Source: Pseudomonas urmiensis (GTDB lineage Bacteria > Pseudomonadota > Gammaproteobacteria > Pseudomonadales > Pseudomonadaceae). From it: a DNA stretch of 64,000 nt. The stretch spans positions 563,001 through 627,000 of the forward strand of contig NZ_JABWRE020000001.1 of assembly GCF_014268815.2 (NCBI RefSeq), in the 5' to 3' direction. The position numbers and the translations under genes are program-made. Below, piece by piece: positions 42,953 to 53,493 of the stretch (within the stretch, counting starts at the first letter, position 1; every line of letters starts with the position of its first letter). A model generated the notes under the pieces. It was not told the DNA's origin and ran no database searches. It saw nothing but the letters and a program-made list of their open reading frames with translations.

Positions 42953-43719
42953 CGTGATTTGCTCCTTTGGTTTTTAGGAAGAGTACCGCTGCGCCCAAGA
43001 GTTTTAGTTATATGGGGCAGCTCTTTCTTGTTATGTCGGCGAAAATGTATATCACGCTGACTGATCTTGGCGATATGTAAAAAGCAACTTTTCAGAAACT
43101 TTATAACGGGTCGCTTTTGGTTAATTCCTTGTCGCAAATCACGTCCCGAATCAGGGACGTCCACCCCAGCGTTGCTTCAATCGCCGTCACGAATGTGTAA
43201 AGAACACACTCAAGCTTTGAAACTCCCTGGTTTTCCAATGCCGCTGTTGTTATTTGTCGCGTCCACCCGCCCAATGCAGGTGTCGTGCCGACATGGCGGA
43301 AATGGAATGCAACAAGCGTGCTCAATTTCACACGGCCTTGATGAAATTTTCACATTCACCCGTGGTGGCGGGGGAGAACTGCCGGAAACACGGGGGCGTG
43401 ACTGTCTGATGGTGTGCCAGTAATACTGGCGAAGTGAAACTGTAAGGTTGCTAACTAACTCAATGTGTTACCGCAAACTGTTCACGCTGAGTAGTTTTAG
43501 TGTGAATGAGTCCTGTTTGCTGAATTTTTTGGCTTCATTTTGGTGCGAAAAGTAGCGCTGTGTTACCGGCTTGGGGCTCGCAATCGTGTGGCGTGAACCA
43601 AAACCGTGCTCAAGCGCCCCTGTGGGCGGCATTTCATGCCGGCGCACGCGAAGCAGGGTATCCTTCGCCCATCAATGCCCGTGATCTACGGGCTGCGCTA
43701 TTAAAGAAGGAGCGTTGCC
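42953..43719. promoter_or_regulatory. 767-base oprD-hit intergenic region
   Basis: This is a long AT-richer region between divergent genes. It holds a perfect hairpin ACGTCCC-GAATCA-GGGACGT (43141-43160) and runs such as TTTTGGTTAATT and GTTACCGCAAACTG. Frames crossing it have no ribosome site and no codon bias, so I see no gene. A long regulated 5' region for oprD is likely; in P. aeruginosa the oprD leader is a small-RNA target. Nothing else is recognisable. Confidence 0.45.
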
Positions 43720-44139
43720 GTGTTCGTCCTGGATTCGCGTCTGCAGCAGGATTCCCTGGTCCTGGGAAATTTTCCGCTGTGCCAGCTGTTGCTCAGCAAG
43801 GATGCCAACTACCCGTGGTTCATTCTGGTCCCACGCCAAGCCGGGATCAGCGAGCTGTTCGACCTGAGTGAAGCCGACCAGCAGTTGCTCTGGCAGGAAA
43901 CCAACTACCTGGCCGGTGCGCTCAAGTCGGCGTTCAAGGCTGACAAGATGAACGTTGCCACCCTGGGTAACGTGGTCAGCCAGCTGCACATGCATGTGAT
44001 CGTGCGCCGCCATGACGATGCCGCCTGGCCGGCGCCGGTGTGGGGCAAGGTGCCTGCGCTCGAATACCGTCAGGAGCAGTTGGATGAAATCCGTCAGCGC
44101 CTGCGTTCGGTGTTGAACGCCAGCTACAAGGAGGCTTGA
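43720..44139 (+). CDS. HIT-family nucleotide-binding hydrolase
   Basis: The 139-residue protein carries the histidine-triad motif [13 protein letters not shown] (HxHxH-like) at about residue 88. HIT proteins hydrolyse nucleotide phosphoramidates or dinucleoside polyphosphates; the substrate here is not known. GTG 43720 has AAGAAGGAG upstream. It is followed four bases later by slyX, presumably one operon. Confidence 0.88.
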   Translation: MFVLDSRLQQDSLVLGNFPLCQLLLSKDANYPWFILVPRQAGISELFDLSEADQQLLWQETNYLAGALKSAFKADKMNVATLGNVVSQLHMHVIVRRHDDAAWPAPVWGKVPALEYRQEQLDEIRQRLRSVLNASYKEA

Positions 44140-44143
44140 AGGT

Positions 44144-44350
44144 ATGTCGCTGGAATCGCAGATCATCGACCTGGAAACCCGCATGGCGTTTCAGGACGAC
44201 ACCATCCAGGCGCTCAATGATGTGGTGGTCGAGCAGGGGCGGGTGATCGATCGCCTGCAGTTGCAGATGGCCGAGCTGATCAAGCGCTACGAGGAAATGG
44301 TCGGGCAGTACGGCAGCGAGGGGGAGGAGGCGCCGCCACCTCATTATTGA
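44144..44350 (+). CDS. slyX: SlyX-family coiled-coil protein
   Basis: The 68-residue protein is almost entirely one coiled coil ([21 protein letters not shown], then [19 protein letters not shown]) with a short Pro-rich end (APPPHY), the SlyX pattern. Function is unknown. ATG 44144 follows AAGG, four bases after the HIT gene. Confidence 0.92.
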   Translation: MSLESQIIDLETRMAFQDDTIQALNDVVVEQGRVIDRLQLQMAELIKRYEEMVGQYGSEGEEAPPPHY

Positions 44351-44394
44351 GGCTGCGGACTTGCGGGAGCATGGCTCCCGCAAGGTAGACCCGA

Positions 44395-44988
44395 TCAGCG
44401 GCGAGAAACCGCGATCACATCTTCGGCCTGCAGGCCTTTGTCGCGGTGCATGACCGAGAACTCCACGCGCTGGCCTTCGACCAGGACCCGGTGGCCCTCG
44501 CCACGAATGGCGCGAAAGTGCACGAAGATATCGTCACCGGAGTCGCGGGAAATAAAACCAAACCCCTTGGACGTGTTGAACCACTTGACGGTGCCGGTAT
44601 CGCGCTTGCCTGCATCTTGCGTGCTGCTGGCGTTGGCGCGAGCTTTCTTGGGGCTGCGGGCAAAGCCTGCGCCCAGGTGCAGGGCGATGGCCAGGGCGGC
44701 GCAGAGCAGGGCGGGTAGATCACCCAGCTCCGGGCGTGCCAGCAGGGTCACGGTTTGCAGGATCACCGCGACCACCAGCAGGGCGCTGGCCAGGTGTTGC
44801 AGCTGTTGGCGCGCGCCTCTGTAGTACAACGGCACCACCGGTGCCAGAAGCAGGTTAAGCAGGCCGAGCAAGGCCAGGTAGATGGCCTGCGGTTGCTGCA
44901 GGAAAGGTATTGCTTCGGTTTTCAGGCTGGGTATGAGCGACAGCAGCAAAGCTGCAACGCCCGTCACCAGATGGACGATCTTGAACAT
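44395..44988 (-). CDS. Membrane-anchored cold-shock-domain protein
   Basis: The 197-residue protein joins four hydrophobic helices (about 5-20, 34-52, 62-80, 88-106) to a C-terminal cold-shock domain (about 130-195). The nucleic-acid motifs are KGFGFI and IFVHF, both intact. Cold-shock proteins bind single-stranded RNA or DNA; here the domain would be held at the membrane. A cytoplasmic position of the domain is inferred. P. aeruginosa has a similar gene at the same place, so it is not a local fusion. Confidence 0.85.
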   Translation of the reverse strand: MFKIVHLVTGVAALLLSLIPSLKTEAIPFLQQPQAIYLALLGLLNLLLAPVVPLYYRGARQQLQHLASALLVVAVILQTVTLLARPELGDLPALLCAALAIALHLGAGFARSPKKARANASSTQDAGKRDTGTVKWFNTSKGFGFISRDSGDDIFVHFRAIRGEGHRVLVEGQRVEFSVMHRDKGLQAEDVIAVSRR

Positions 44989-45268
44989 TTGGTTAGGCTC
45001 ACATTGATAAGGCCGATCACAGGAAGAGCTGTCAGCGCGGTGCGCAGGAGATAGAAAGCGCGGTCACGCGGCTGGCCAGCCTATGCACCCGGCATTTACA
45101 GTCCGCACGGGTGGCACGCTGCCTATTTAACAGCAAAGGCGCAGGCTTCTCAAACCGAGGGGCGGGCGAGCTGATGAGTTGCCGTAGGTCACATGCACGC
45201 TGGGGCAAGTCTTGTTACAGTGTGGATCGCCCGCTTGACTCATCAAGCCTTATGGAAAGGGGAACTTC

Positions 45269-45742
45269 ATGGCAATCGATATCGGTATCAGTGAAGAAGA
45301 TCGCAAGTCCATCGTAGATGGGCTATCCCGCCTGTTGTCGGATACCTATGTGCTGTATCTGAAAACCCATAACTTTCATTGGAACGTGACCGGCCCATCG
45401 TTTCGTACCCTGCACCTGATGTTCGAAGAGCAGTACAACGAACTGGCCCTGGCCGTGGACTCAATCGCCGAGCGAATTCGTGCACTGGGCTTCCCAGCGC
45501 CTGGCTCCTACGCATTCTACGCACGTCACTCCTCGATCAAGGAGGAGGAAGGCGTACCCCCTGCCGATGAAATGATCCGCCAGCTGGTCGAAGGGCAAGA
45601 GGCGGTCACGCGTACCGCGCGCAGTATTTTCCCGGTCGTTGACAAGGTCAGTGACGAGCCGACCGCAGACCTTCTGACCCAGCGCATGCAGGTGCACGAA
45701 AAAACCGCTTGGATGCTGCGAGTGCTGCTCGAGGGTAAGTGA
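45269..45742 (+). CDS. dps: Dps-family ferritin-like DNA protection protein
   Basis: The 157-residue four-helix protein should form a 12-subunit shell that oxidises iron with peroxide and shields DNA. The ferroxidase motif is [10 protein letters not shown], followed by [24 protein letters not shown] in two parts. Length is normal. ATG 45269 has GGAAAGGGG upstream. Preceded by a 280-base gap without a gene and followed by a terminator. Confidence 0.92.
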   Translation: MAIDIGISEEDRKSIVDGLSRLLSDTYVLYLKTHNFHWNVTGPSFRTLHLMFEEQYNELALAVDSIAERIRALGFPAPGSYAFYARHSSIKEEEGVPPADEMIRQLVEGQEAVTRTARSIFPVVDKVSDEPTADLLTQRMQVHEKTAWMLRVLLEGK

Positions 45743-45765
45743 CTCCCTATTGAATCGCTGAACCC

Positions 45766-45798
45766 AGCCCGGCTGCGCCTCGCGTTGCCGGGCTTTTT
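45766..45798 (+). terminator. Intrinsic terminator of dps
   Basis: AGCCCGGC, 13-base loop, GCCGGGCT, then TTTT. Confidence 0.85.
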
Positions 45799-45913
45799 GT
45801 TTCCTCAAGGAAGGCTTTGCCGCTGCTTTTCAACTCCGTTGCAGCGCTTCATTGGACGCCATGTCCACGTGTTCTGGCGCATGGGCAGTTCTTTTGGCGA
45901 TGGAGTGGAAACA

Positions 45914-46258
45914 ATGGAAATGGAAATCAGTGGGCCACGTGGCAAGCGCAATGCTAGCCAGGGTGGGTGTCTGGGCAAGCAGTGCATAGACCCTTTTGGC
46001 GCGGACTTCGACATGGCCCAGGTGCGGCCGGTATCGCGCTCGGTGCGGCTCAACGGCTTTGCTACCTGCTTGCGCCTGGAGCAGGTCTACTGGCGAATTC
46101 TGCAACGAATCGCCGAAGCCAATGGTTGCTCGGTCAGTGCGATATTGTCCTACGTGGATCGCGAGGTGCACTTGCGTCAGGGTGGGGTGAGGAACTTCAG
46201 TGGTCTGATCCGGGTGATTTGTGTAGCCTGGCTGCTTGATCCACCAACCACGCATTGA
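45914..46258 (+). CDS. Ribbon-helix-helix (RHH_4-like) protein
   Basis: The 114-residue protein has SRSVRLNGFATCLRLEQVYWRILQRIAEANGCSVSAIL, here split at LNGFATCLRLEQ and YWRILQRIAEANGCSVS, which fits the Ryhl/RHH_4 type (strand, helix, turn, helix). It ends GVRNFSGLIRVICVAWL. DNA target unknown. ATG 45914 has GGAG eight bases upstream; an in-frame ATG lies six bases later. Confidence 0.72.
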   Translation: MEMEISGPRGKRNASQGGCLGKQCIDPFGADFDMAQVRPVSRSVRLNGFATCLRLEQVYWRILQRIAEANGCSVSAILSYVDREVHLRQGGVRNFSGLIRVICVAWLLDPPTTH

Positions 46259-46350
46259 TCGCCGGGCGGGCTGCACAGCACTCTCTAACCATATATAATC
46301 GCGGTTTTTGCTGCCCTGGCAGCCAGCGTTGTGGTTGACGAGAGACACCC

Positions 46351-46572
46351 ATGCCACTTTATGACTATCAATGTGCAGCCTGTGAACACCAGTTCGAAGC
46401 GCTGCAGAAGATCAGCGCCGCGCCGCTGACCGATTGCCCGGCCTGTCAGGCGCCGGCATTGAAAAAGCTGCTGTCGGTACCCGGTTTTCGCCTAAGCGGC
46501 ACGGGTTGGTATGAAACCGACTTCAAGACCGGGGCGAAAAAGAATCTGGCCGGCGGCGACAAGGCCGACTGA
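46351..46572 (+). CDS. FmdB-family zinc-ribbon protein
   Basis: The 73-residue protein has two Cys pairs (YQCAACEHQFE and TDCPACQAP) forming a small zinc ribbon, then the FmdB-type tail (SVPGFRLSGTGWYETDFKTG). Function is unknown; the family is common next to aspS in pseudomonads. A TATAAT-like -10 lies at 46294-46299. Confidence 0.87.
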   Translation: MPLYDYQCAACEHQFEALQKISAAPLTDCPACQAPALKKLLSVPGFRLSGTGWYETDFKTGAKKNLAGGDKAD

Positions 46573-46602
46573 GTTGAATTGCAACGTCCGGGTCTTGCAC
46601 TA

Positions 46603-46655
46603 TTAGGGTTTGCACGAAAAATCACCGATCTGGTTTTTTTTCGTACAAACCCTAA
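46603..46655 (+). repeat. 19-bp inverted repeat in the fmdB-aspS gap
   Basis: TTAGGGTTTGCACGAAAAA (46603-46621) pairs with TTTTTCGTACAAACCCTAA (46637-46655), one mismatch, 15-base loop. No T-run follows, so it is not a standard terminator; it may be an attenuator or mRNA-stability hairpin for aspS. Confidence 0.7.
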
Positions 46656-46715
46656 GCCCCTTTGGGCGGCCAAGGCCTCCTTGAATACACGAATCACGAG
46701 AAGCGAACCACCATC

Positions 46716-48491
46716 ATGATGCGCAGCCATTATTGCGGCCAACTGAACGAGAGCCTGGACGGCCAGGAAGTCACCCTTTGCGGCTGGGTCCATCGTCGCC
46801 GCGACCACGGCGGGGTGATTTTCCTCGATATCCGTGATCGCGAAGGCATGGCCCAGGTCGTGTTCGATCCGGATCGCGCCGAGACCTTCGCCGCCGCTGA
46901 CCGCGTGCGCAGCGAGTATGTGGTGCAGATCACCGGCAAGGTGCGCAAGCGTCCTGAAGGTGCGGTCAACGCCAACATGGCGTCCGGCGGTATCGAAGTG
47001 CTGGGCTATGAGCTGACCGTGCTCAACGAAGCCGAGACTCCGCCGTTCCCGCTGAACGAATACTCCGACGTGGGCGAAGAAACCCGCCTGCGCTACCGCT
47101 TCATCGACCTGCGTCGCCCAGAAATGGCCGACAAGCTGCGTCTGCGTTCGCGCATCACCAGCAGCATCCGTCGCTTCCTCGACGAGAACGGCTTCCTCGA
47201 CGTCGAGACGCCGATCCTGACCCGTGCCACCCCAGAAGGCGCGCGCGACTACCTGGTGCCAAGCCGTACCCACGCCGGTAGCTTCTTCGCCCTGCCGCAA
47301 TCGCCACAGCTGTTCAAGCAGCTGCTGATGGTGGCCGGCTTCGATCGCTACTACCAGATCGCCAAGTGCTTCCGCGACGAAGACCTGCGTGCCGACCGCC
47401 AGCCGGAATTCACCCAGATCGACATCGAGACCAGCTTCCTCGACGAGTCCGAGATCATGGGCCTGACCGAGAGCATGATCCGCAAGCTGTTCAAGGAAGT
47501 GCTGGACCTGGAATTCGGTGAGTTCCCGCACATGACCTTCGAAGAGGCCATGCGTCGTTATGGTTCCGACAAGCCGGACCTGCGTAACCCGTTGGAACTG
47601 GTTGACGTTGCCGACCAGCTCAAGGATGTCGACTTCAAGGTCTTCGCCGGCCCCGCCAACGATCCCAAGTGCCGGGTTACCGCCCTGCGCCTGCCAGGCG
47701 GCGCCAGCATGCCGCGCAGCAAGATCGACGAATACACCAAGTTCGTCGGCATCTATGGTGCCAAGGGCCTGGCGTACATCAAGGTCAACGAGCGCGCCAA
47801 AGGCGTTGAAGGCCTGCAGTCGCCGATCGTCAAGAACATCCCTGAGGCCAACCTCAACGTGATCCTCGATCGCGTTGGCGCGGTTGACGGCGACATCGTG
47901 TTCTTCGGTGCCGACAAGTTCAAGATCGTCAGCGAGGCCCTGGGCGCCCTGCGCATCAAGGTCGGCAACGACTTCAACCTGCACACCTGCGAGTGGGCGC
48001 CGATGTGGGTTGTCGACTTCCCGATGTTCGAAGAGAACGAAGACGGCAGCTTCACCGCACTGCACCACCCGTTCACTGCGCCGAAATGCTCGCCGCAAGA
48101 GCTGGAGGCCAACCCGGCCACCGCGCTGTCGCGTGCCTACGACATGGTGCTCAACGGCACTGAGCTGGGTGGCGGTTCGATCCGTATCCACCGCAAAGAG
48201 ATGCAGCAGGCAGTATTCCGCCTGCTGGGTATCGAAGCGGCGGAGCAGGAAGAGAAGTTCGGCTTCCTGCTCGACGCCCTGAAGTTCGGCGCACCGCCAC
48301 ACGGCGGCCTGGCCTTCGGTCTGGATCGCCTGGTCATGCTGATGACTGGCGCCCAGTCGATCCGTGAAGTGATCGCGTTCCCGAAAACCCAGAGCGCCGC
48401 GTGCGTCATGACCCAGGCCCCAGGTCTGGTCGATGCCAAGGCCCTGCGCGAGCTGCACATCCGTCTGCGCGAGCAGACCAAGGTCGAGTAA
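46716..48491 (+). CDS. aspS: Aspartyl-tRNA synthetase AspS
   Basis: The 591-residue class II synthetase charges tRNA-Asp (and, in pseudomonads, tRNA-Asn for later amidation; inference from the family). An OB-fold anticodon domain ([18 protein letters not shown]), motif 2 [16 protein letters not shown], bacterial insert domain and motif 3 [14 protein letters not shown] are visible. ATG 46716 (MMRSHYCGQ) fits the family start. Confidence 0.97.
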   Translation: MMRSHYCGQLNESLDGQEVTLCGWVHRRRDHGGVIFLDIRDREGMAQVVFDPDRAETFAAADRVRSEYVVQITGKVRKRPEGAVNANMASGGIEVLGYELTVLNEAETPPFPLNEYSDVGEETRLRYRFIDLRRPEMADKLRLRSRITSSIRRFLDENGFLDVETPILTRATPEGARDYLVPSRTHAGSFFALPQSPQLFKQLLMVAGFDRYYQIAKCFRDEDLRADRQPEFTQIDIETSFLDESEIMGLTESMIRKLFKEVLDLEFGEFPHMTFEEAMRRYGSDKPDLRNPLELVDVADQLKDVDFKVFAGPANDPKCRVTALRLPGGASMPRSKIDEYTKFVGIYGAKGLAYIKVNERAKGVEGLQSPIVKNIPEANLNVILDRVGAVDGDIVFFGADKFKIVSEALGALRIKVGNDFNLHTCEWAPMWVVDFPMFEENEDGSFTALHHPFTAPKCSPQELEANPATALSRAYDMVLNGTELGGGSIRIHRKEMQQAVFRLLGIEAAEQEEKFGFLLDALKFGAPPHGGLAFGLDRLVMLMTGAQSIREVIAFPKTQSAACVMTQAPGLVDAKALRELHIRLREQTKVE

Positions 48492-48550
48492 GCGCGACCG
48501 GGGTGCATCTGCAAGGGTGCACCCCCGCGCTACGGCGCAGATTTCTTCGC

Positions 48551-48572
48551 GTTCCGCCCTTCGGGGCGGAAC
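48551..48572 (+). terminator. UUCG-loop hairpin between aspS and yebC
   Basis: GTTCCGCCC, loop TTCG, GGGCGGAAC. The very stable tetraloop is followed by CTGTTTCTGTTT rather than a pure T-run. A second stem (GGGGTGCA / TGCACCCC) precedes it. Confidence 0.55.
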
Positions 48573-48602
48573 CTGTTTCTGTTTCAAGGATTTGGAGTCG
48601 TT

Positions 48603-49349
48603 ATGGCTGGTCATTCCAAGTGGGCGAACATCAAGCACCGCAAAGAGCGCCAGGATGCCAAGAGAGGCAAGGTTTTCACCAAGTGGATCCGCGAGCTGAC
48701 CGTCGCCGCCAAGCAGGGCGGTCCAGATCCTGCGTCCAACCCGCGTCTGCGCCTGGCTCTGGACAAGGCGCTTGGCGCCAACATGAGTCGCGACATCATC
48801 GATCGGGCGGTTGCGCGCGGGGCGGGCACCAACGAAAGCGATAACGTCGAAGAGCTCAGCTACGAAGGTTACGGCCCGGGTGGCGTGGCAATCATGGTCG
48901 AAGCCATGACCGACAACCGCAACCGCACCGCCGCAGCCGTGCGCCATGCCTTCACCAAGTGCGGCGGCAATCTCGGCACTGACGGCTCTGTCGCCTATCT
49001 GTTCGAGCGCAAGGGGCAGATCAGCTTCGACGCCAGCGTGGATGAGGATGCGTTGATGGAAGCGGCCATGGAAGCCGATGCCGATGACGTAGTCAGCAAC
49101 GACGACGGTTCGTTCGACGTGTTTACCTCCTTCAACAGCTTCTATGCGGTGCGTAACGCCCTGGAAGAAGCCGGCTTCAAGGCCGCCGACGCCGAGATCG
49201 TCATGCAGCCGACCACGAGTGCCGAGTTGGACCTCGATGGTGCGCAGAAGGTACTCAAGCTGATCGACATGCTTGAAGACCTGGATGACGTGCAGAACGT
49301 CTACTCCAATGCGCAGATCTCTGACGAGATCATGGAGCAGCTGGGTTAA
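48603..49349 (+). CDS. yebC: YebC/PmpR-family regulator
   Basis: The 248-residue protein is of the YebC family ([48 protein letters not shown]). YebC-type proteins act on transcription (P. aeruginosa PmpR on quorum sensing) and, as recently shown for relatives, on translation of proline-rich stretches. Placed before ruvC, as in most pseudomonads. ATG 48603 follows GGAG. Confidence 0.95.
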   Translation: MAGHSKWANIKHRKERQDAKRGKVFTKWIRELTVAAKQGGPDPASNPRLRLALDKALGANMSRDIIDRAVARGAGTNESDNVEELSYEGYGPGGVAIMVEAMTDNRNRTAAAVRHAFTKCGGNLGTDGSVAYLFERKGQISFDASVDEDALMEAAMEADADDVVSNDDGSFDVFTSFNSFYAVRNALEEAGFKAADAEIVMQPTTSAELDLDGAQKVLKLIDMLEDLDDVQNVYSNAQISDEIMEQLG

Positions 49350-49456
49350 GGTAGTGCGCAGGTAACGCTTCAGGCGCCTGTGCCGCCCTCATCGCGGGGC
49401 ACAGGCCGCGCTTCACTCTTCAAGTGGCGCTTTCGCGCCCAATTCATGCAGGCGTT

Positions 49457-49981
49457 ATGACTCTGATTTTAGGTATCGACCCCGGCTCGCGAATCACCGG
49501 TTTCGGCGTGGTACGCCAGACCGCGCGTGGTTGCGAGTACGTGGCATCGGGCTGTATCCGCACCGGTGCCGGCGAGTTGCCTGAGCGTCTGCAGATCGTA
49601 TTTCGCGGTGTCAGCGAGATCATCCAGCAGCATGGCCCGGTAACAATGGGCATCGAACGGGTGTTCATGGCGCGCAATCCCGACTCGGCGCTCAAGCTTG
49701 GCCAGGCCCGGGGCGCGGCAATCGTCGCGGCGGTCGAGGCGGGCCTGGAGATCGCCGAGTACAGCGCAACCCAGGTCAAGCAGGCAGTGGCCGGGACCGG
49801 CGGGGCGAATAAAGAGCAGGTCATGCTGATGGTCATGCACCTGCTCAAGCTGACGCAAAAACCGCAGATCGACGCCTCCGATGCCCTGGCCATCGCCTTG
49901 TGCCATGCCCACACCCGCTCCAGCCTGATCCCCCACGGCTTGACTACCGCGCGGCGACGCGGCGGGCGCTTGCGTCTGTAG
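49457..49981 (+). CDS. ruvC: Holliday junction endonuclease RuvC
   Basis: The 174-residue resolvase cuts Holliday junctions. Catalytic acids are in [14 protein letters not shown] (Asp8), IERVFM (Glu) and [17 protein letters not shown] 49457 fits the family start; an earlier ATG adds 11 residues. First gene of ruvCAB. Confidence 0.97.
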   Translation: MTLILGIDPGSRITGFGVVRQTARGCEYVASGCIRTGAGELPERLQIVFRGVSEIIQQHGPVTMGIERVFMARNPDSALKLGQARGAAIVAAVEAGLEIAEYSATQVKQAVAGTGGANKEQVMLMVMHLLKLTQKPQIDASDALAIALCHAHTRSSLIPHGLTTARRRGGRLRL

Positions 49982-50089
49982 CCGCTTCATGCGCTGATAC
50001 ACATTTTGTCCGGGTGAGACGTTCACCCGGCGCATTTGCTGATAGGGTTGACCGGTCGCTGACCGGCACCCCAGAGGAAGGATCGGAAC

Positions 50090-50707
50090 GTGATTGGACG
50101 TTTGCGTGGCACCCTGGCGGAAAAACAACCGCCGCACCTGATTATCGACGTCAATGGCCTGGGCTATGAGCTTGAAGTGCCAATGACCACCTTGTACCGC
50201 TTGCCCAAGGTCGGCGAGCCGGTGACCTTGCACACCCATCTGGTGGTGCGTGAGGACGCTCACCTGCTCTATGGCTTCGCCGAACGCCGTGAGCGCGAGC
50301 TGTTCCGTGAGTTGATCCGCCTTAACGGCGTCGGCCCCAAGCTTGCGCTGGCGCTGATGTCCGGTCTTGAAGTAAACGATCTGATCCGCTGCGTACAGGC
50401 CCAGGACGCTTCGGCGTTGGTGCGTGTGCCGGGGGTCGGCAAGAAGACCGCCGAGCGTCTGCTGGTCGAACTCAAGGACCGCTTCAAGGCCTGGGAAACC
50501 TCCCCCGCCATGTTCACCCTGGTGTCCGATGGCCCAGCTCCGGTCGGCAGCGCCTCCACTGCCGAGGCCGATGCGGTCAGCGCCCTGGTTTCGCTGGGTT
50601 ACAAGCCTCAGGAAGCGAGCAAGGCAGTGTCGGCAATCAAGGACAAGGCCGGCATGAGCAGCGAAGACCTGATCCGCAGCAGCCTTAAAGGGATGATTAG
50701 CAAGTGA
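50090..50707 (+). CDS. ruvA: Holliday junction protein RuvA
   Basis: The 205-residue protein binds the four-way junction and targets RuvB. OB fold ([23 protein letters not shown]), two helix-hairpin-helix motifs ([29 protein letters not shown]) and a C-terminal RuvB-binding domain are visible. Start is GTG 50090 with AGGAAGG upstream. Overlaps ruvB by GTGA. Confidence 0.97.
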   Translation: MIGRLRGTLAEKQPPHLIIDVNGLGYELEVPMTTLYRLPKVGEPVTLHTHLVVREDAHLLYGFAERRERELFRELIRLNGVGPKLALALMSGLEVNDLIRCVQAQDASALVRVPGVGKKTAERLLVELKDRFKAWETSPAMFTLVSDGPAPVGSASTAEADAVSALVSLGYKPQEASKAVSAIKDKAGMSSEDLIRSSLKGMISK

Positions 50708-51750
50708 TCGAAACCGACCGCCTGATCGCCGCCTCCGGACGCGACCGCGAAGAGGTCCAGGACCGCGCGATTCGCCCGCTGAGCCTGGATGAGTACATCG
50801 GCCAGCCGGTGGTGCGCGAGCAGATGGCACTGTTCATCCAGGCCGCGCGCGGTCGCAGCGAGTCGCTGGACCATACCTTGATCTTCGGCCCGCCGGGCCT
50901 GGGCAAGACCACCCTGGCCAACATCATCGCCCAGGAAATGGGCGTATCGGTGAAAAGCACCTCGGGCCCGATTCTTGAGCGTCCGGGTGACTTGGCAGCG
51001 ATGCTGACCAATCTTGAGCCACATGATGTGCTGTTCATCGACGAGATTCATCGGCTGTCGCCGATCGTCGAGGAAGTGCTGTACCCGGCCATGGAAGATT
51101 TCCAGCTCGACATCATGATCGGCGAAGGTCCGGCAGCGCGCTCGATCAAGCTCGACTTGCCGCCATTCACCCTGGTTGGCGCGACCACCCGTGCCGGCAT
51201 GCTCACCAATCCCTTGCGCGACCGCTTCGGCATCGTTCAGCGCCTGGAGTTCTACAGCGACAAAGACCTGGCCACCATCGTCAGCCGCTCGGCGGGCATC
51301 CTTGGCCTGGTGATCGATGCCCAGGGCGCCTTTGAAATCGCCCGCCGTGCCCGTGGCACGCCACGCATCGCCAACCGCCTGCTGCGCCGCGTGCGCGACT
51401 ACGCCGAAGTGCGCGGCAAGGGCGAGATCACCAAGGCGGTGGCGGATCTGGCGTTGAACCTGCTGGATGTCGACGAGCGCGGCTTCGATCATTCCGACCG
51501 CCGCCTGCTGCTGACCATGATCGAGAAGTTCGACGGTGGTCCGGTGGGGGTCGACAACCTGGCGGCAGCGATCAGCGAAGAGCGGCACACCATCGAAGAC
51601 GTGCTCGAACCCTACCTGATCCAGCAGGGCTACATCATGCGCACTCCGCGTGGGCGAGTGGTCACCCGGCATGCCTACCTGCACTTTGGTCTGAACATTC
51701 CTGGGCGATTGGGCGAGGGCGCTGACTTTTCTGATTCTGCCGATGAATGA
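50704..51750 (+). CDS. ruvB: Branch-migration helicase RuvB
   Basis: The 348-residue AAA+ motor drives branch migration. Walker [12 protein letters not shown], Walker [10 protein letters not shown], sensor 1 GATTRAG and the arginine-finger region [10 protein letters not shown], then the winged-helix domain with TPRGRVVT. Start is GTG 50704 inside the end of ruvA, so translation is coupled. Confidence 0.98.
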   Translation: MIETDRLIAASGRDREEVQDRAIRPLSLDEYIGQPVVREQMALFIQAARGRSESLDHTLIFGPPGLGKTTLANIIAQEMGVSVKSTSGPILERPGDLAAMLTNLEPHDVLFIDEIHRLSPIVEEVLYPAMEDFQLDIMIGEGPAARSIKLDLPPFTLVGATTRAGMLTNPLRDRFGIVQRLEFYSDKDLATIVSRSAGILGLVIDAQGAFEIARRARGTPRIANRLLRRVRDYAEVRGKGEITKAVADLALNLLDVDERGFDHSDRRLLLTMIEKFDGGPVGVDNLAAAISEERHTIEDVLEPYLIQQGYIMRTPRGRVVTRHAYLHFGLNIPGRLGEGADFSDSADE

Positions 51751-51875
51751 CAGATCAAACCGGGCTTTTTGTGGTCTCATCGCTGGCATGCCGATGGCGC
51801 GCTGGCAATACGACATTATCGATGAAAAAACAGTTGCCGGGGCGGATTGGCAAGCTGAGGAGTAAGCACTAGAGT

Positions 51876-52328
51876 ATGCGCGCGCAAAATCAGCTGGAAT
51901 CGTTCGCACACCGCTGTCGCGTCTATTACGAAGATACCGACGCAGGTGGCGTGGTGTATTACGTCAACTACCTGAAATTCATGGAGCGTGCGCGCACCGA
52001 GCGGCTGCGACACCTGGGCTTTTCCCAGCATCAACTGGCCGGGCAGAACCTGTTGTTCGTGGTGCATTCCAGCGAGGCGCGCTATCACGCGCCGGCCCGT
52101 CTGGACGACGAACTGCGAGTCACCGCGCAAGTAACTGAATTGAATCGCGCCAGCCTGCGTTTCGTGCAGCAGGTCTGGCGAGAAAAAGATGCAACGCTGC
52201 TCTGTGAGGGGCAGTTCCTGGTGGCCGCCGTGCGCGCCGACACTTTCAAACCCCGGGCCATCCCCCCAGAGCTGCGCGACGCTTTCCTGGCGGACGGCAC
52301 GGGTACTCAATCGATTGCAGGAGAATAA
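51876..52328 (+). CDS. ybgC: Tol-Pal-associated acyl-CoA thioesterase YbgC
   Basis: The 150-residue hot-dog-fold enzyme hydrolyses acyl-CoA near the Tol-Pal complex. Family signature [29 protein letters not shown] (in two parts), catalytic Asp in DTDAGG. First gene of the tol-pal cluster, two bases before tolQ. Confidence 0.96.
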   Translation: MRAQNQLESFAHRCRVYYEDTDAGGVVYYVNYLKFMERARTERLRHLGFSQHQLAGQNLLFVVHSSEARYHAPARLDDELRVTAQVTELNRASLRFVQQVWREKDATLLCEGQFLVAAVRADTFKPRAIPPELRDAFLADGTGTQSIAGE

Positions 52329-52330
52329 GC

Positions 52331-53026
52331 GTGGAAGCTAACGTCGTCGACCATACCTCCATGTGGAGTCTGGTCAGCAATGCCAGCGTGGTAGTACAGC
52401 TGGTAATGCTGACCCTGGTGGCCGCCTCGGTCACCTCATGGATCATGATCTTCCAGCGCAGCACCATGCTGCGCGCCGGTCGTCGTGCGCTGGATGCCTT
52501 CGAGGAGCGTTTCTGGTCGGGCATCGACCTGTCCAAGCTGTACCGCCAGGCGGGCAGCAACCCGGACCCGGATTCGGGTGTCGAGCAGGTCTTCCGGGCC
52601 GGTTTCAAAGAGTTCTCGCGCCTGCGCCAGCAGCCGGGTGTCGATCCGGATGCGGTCATGGAAGGCGTTGGCCGGGCCATGCGCGTGGCGATCTCGCGTG
52701 AGGAAGAAAAGCTTGAGCAAAGCCTGCCATTCCTCGCCACCGTCGGTTCGACCAGCCCGTACATCGGCCTGTTCGGTACCGTCTGGGGCATCATGAACTC
52801 CTTCCGCGGCCTGGCTTCGGCGCAACAGGCAACCCTGGCCACTGTAGCGCCAGGCATCGCCGAGGCCCTGATCGCCACCGCGATCGGCCTGTTCGCCGCG
52901 ATCCCGGCGGTCATCGCCTACAACCGTTTCGCCGCGCGCAGCGAAGTGCTGATCGGTCGTTACTACACCTTCGCCGACGAGTTCCAGGCGATCCTGCACC
53001 GCAAAGTGCACACCAGCGAAGAGTAA
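52331..53026 (+). CDS. tolQ: Tol-Pal motor protein TolQ
   Basis: The 231-residue inner-membrane protein has three helices (about 20-40, 135-160, 175-195) and with TolR forms a proton-driven motor energising TolA. LFGTVWGIMNSFRGL and ATVAPGIAEALIATAIGLFAAIPAV are hallmark segments. Start GTG 52331 with AGGAGAATAA upstream. Confidence 0.96.
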   Translation: MEANVVDHTSMWSLVSNASVVVQLVMLTLVAASVTSWIMIFQRSTMLRAGRRALDAFEERFWSGIDLSKLYRQAGSNPDPDSGVEQVFRAGFKEFSRLRQQPGVDPDAVMEGVGRAMRVAISREEEKLEQSLPFLATVGSTSPYIGLFGTVWGIMNSFRGLASAQQATLATVAPGIAEALIATAIGLFAAIPAVIAYNRFAARSEVLIGRYYTFADEFQAILHRKVHTSEE

Positions 53027-53040
53027 TCAGGTAGAAACCC

Positions 53041-53493
53041 ATGGCCCGAGTTCGCCACAAACGCAAGCCGGTCGCCGAGATGAACGTGGTGCCTTACATC
53101 GACGTGATGCTGGTGCTGCTGGTCATCTTCATGGTGACGGCTCCCATGCTCAACCAGGGGGTGAAGGTCGACCTGCCCAAGGTTTCCAGCGAAGCCCTGC
53201 CGCAGGACAACAACGTCCAGATCCTCACTATCTCGATCAAAGCCGACAAGACCTACTACTGGAACCTTGGCAGCGAGGTCGACACCGACAAGCAGATGGA
53301 CAAGGCCATGACCTTGCCGGACATGACCAGCGCCGTGACCAAGATCATCGCCGCCGGTCGTGACCAGGGCAAGCAGACCCAGGTCTTCATTCGTGGCGAC
53401 AAGGCTGTCGACTACGGCGCGGTCATGGGTGCCATGGGCGGGTTGCAGAAGGCCGGTGTCGGTAACGTTGGCCTGATTACCGAGGCGCCCTGA
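53041..53493 (+). CDS. tolR: Tol-Pal motor protein TolR
   Basis: The 150-residue protein has one membrane helix (VVPYIDVMLVLLVIFMVTAP) with the proton-pathway Asp, and a periplasmic domain (VQILTISIKADKTYYWN). Works with TolQ. Its TGA overlaps the tolA ATG by one base. Confidence 0.97.
   Translation: MARVRHKRKPVAEMNVVPYIDVMLVLLVIFMVTAPMLNQGVKVDLPKVSSEALPQDNNVQILTISIKADKTYYWNLGSEVDTDKQMDKAMTLPDMTSAVTKIIAAGRDQGKQTQVFIRGDKAVDYGAVMGAMGGLQKAGVGNVGLITEAP

Noticed and set aside
43560..43871. 103-codon frame before and overlapping the HIT gene
   Set aside because: It overlaps the HIT start in another frame, has no ribosome site and no family resemblance.
46446..48947. 833-codon open frame on the minus strand opposite aspS
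   Set aside because: It is the mirror frame of a highly biased GC-rich gene; it has no ribosome site or recognisable domain, and aspS on the other strand is certain.
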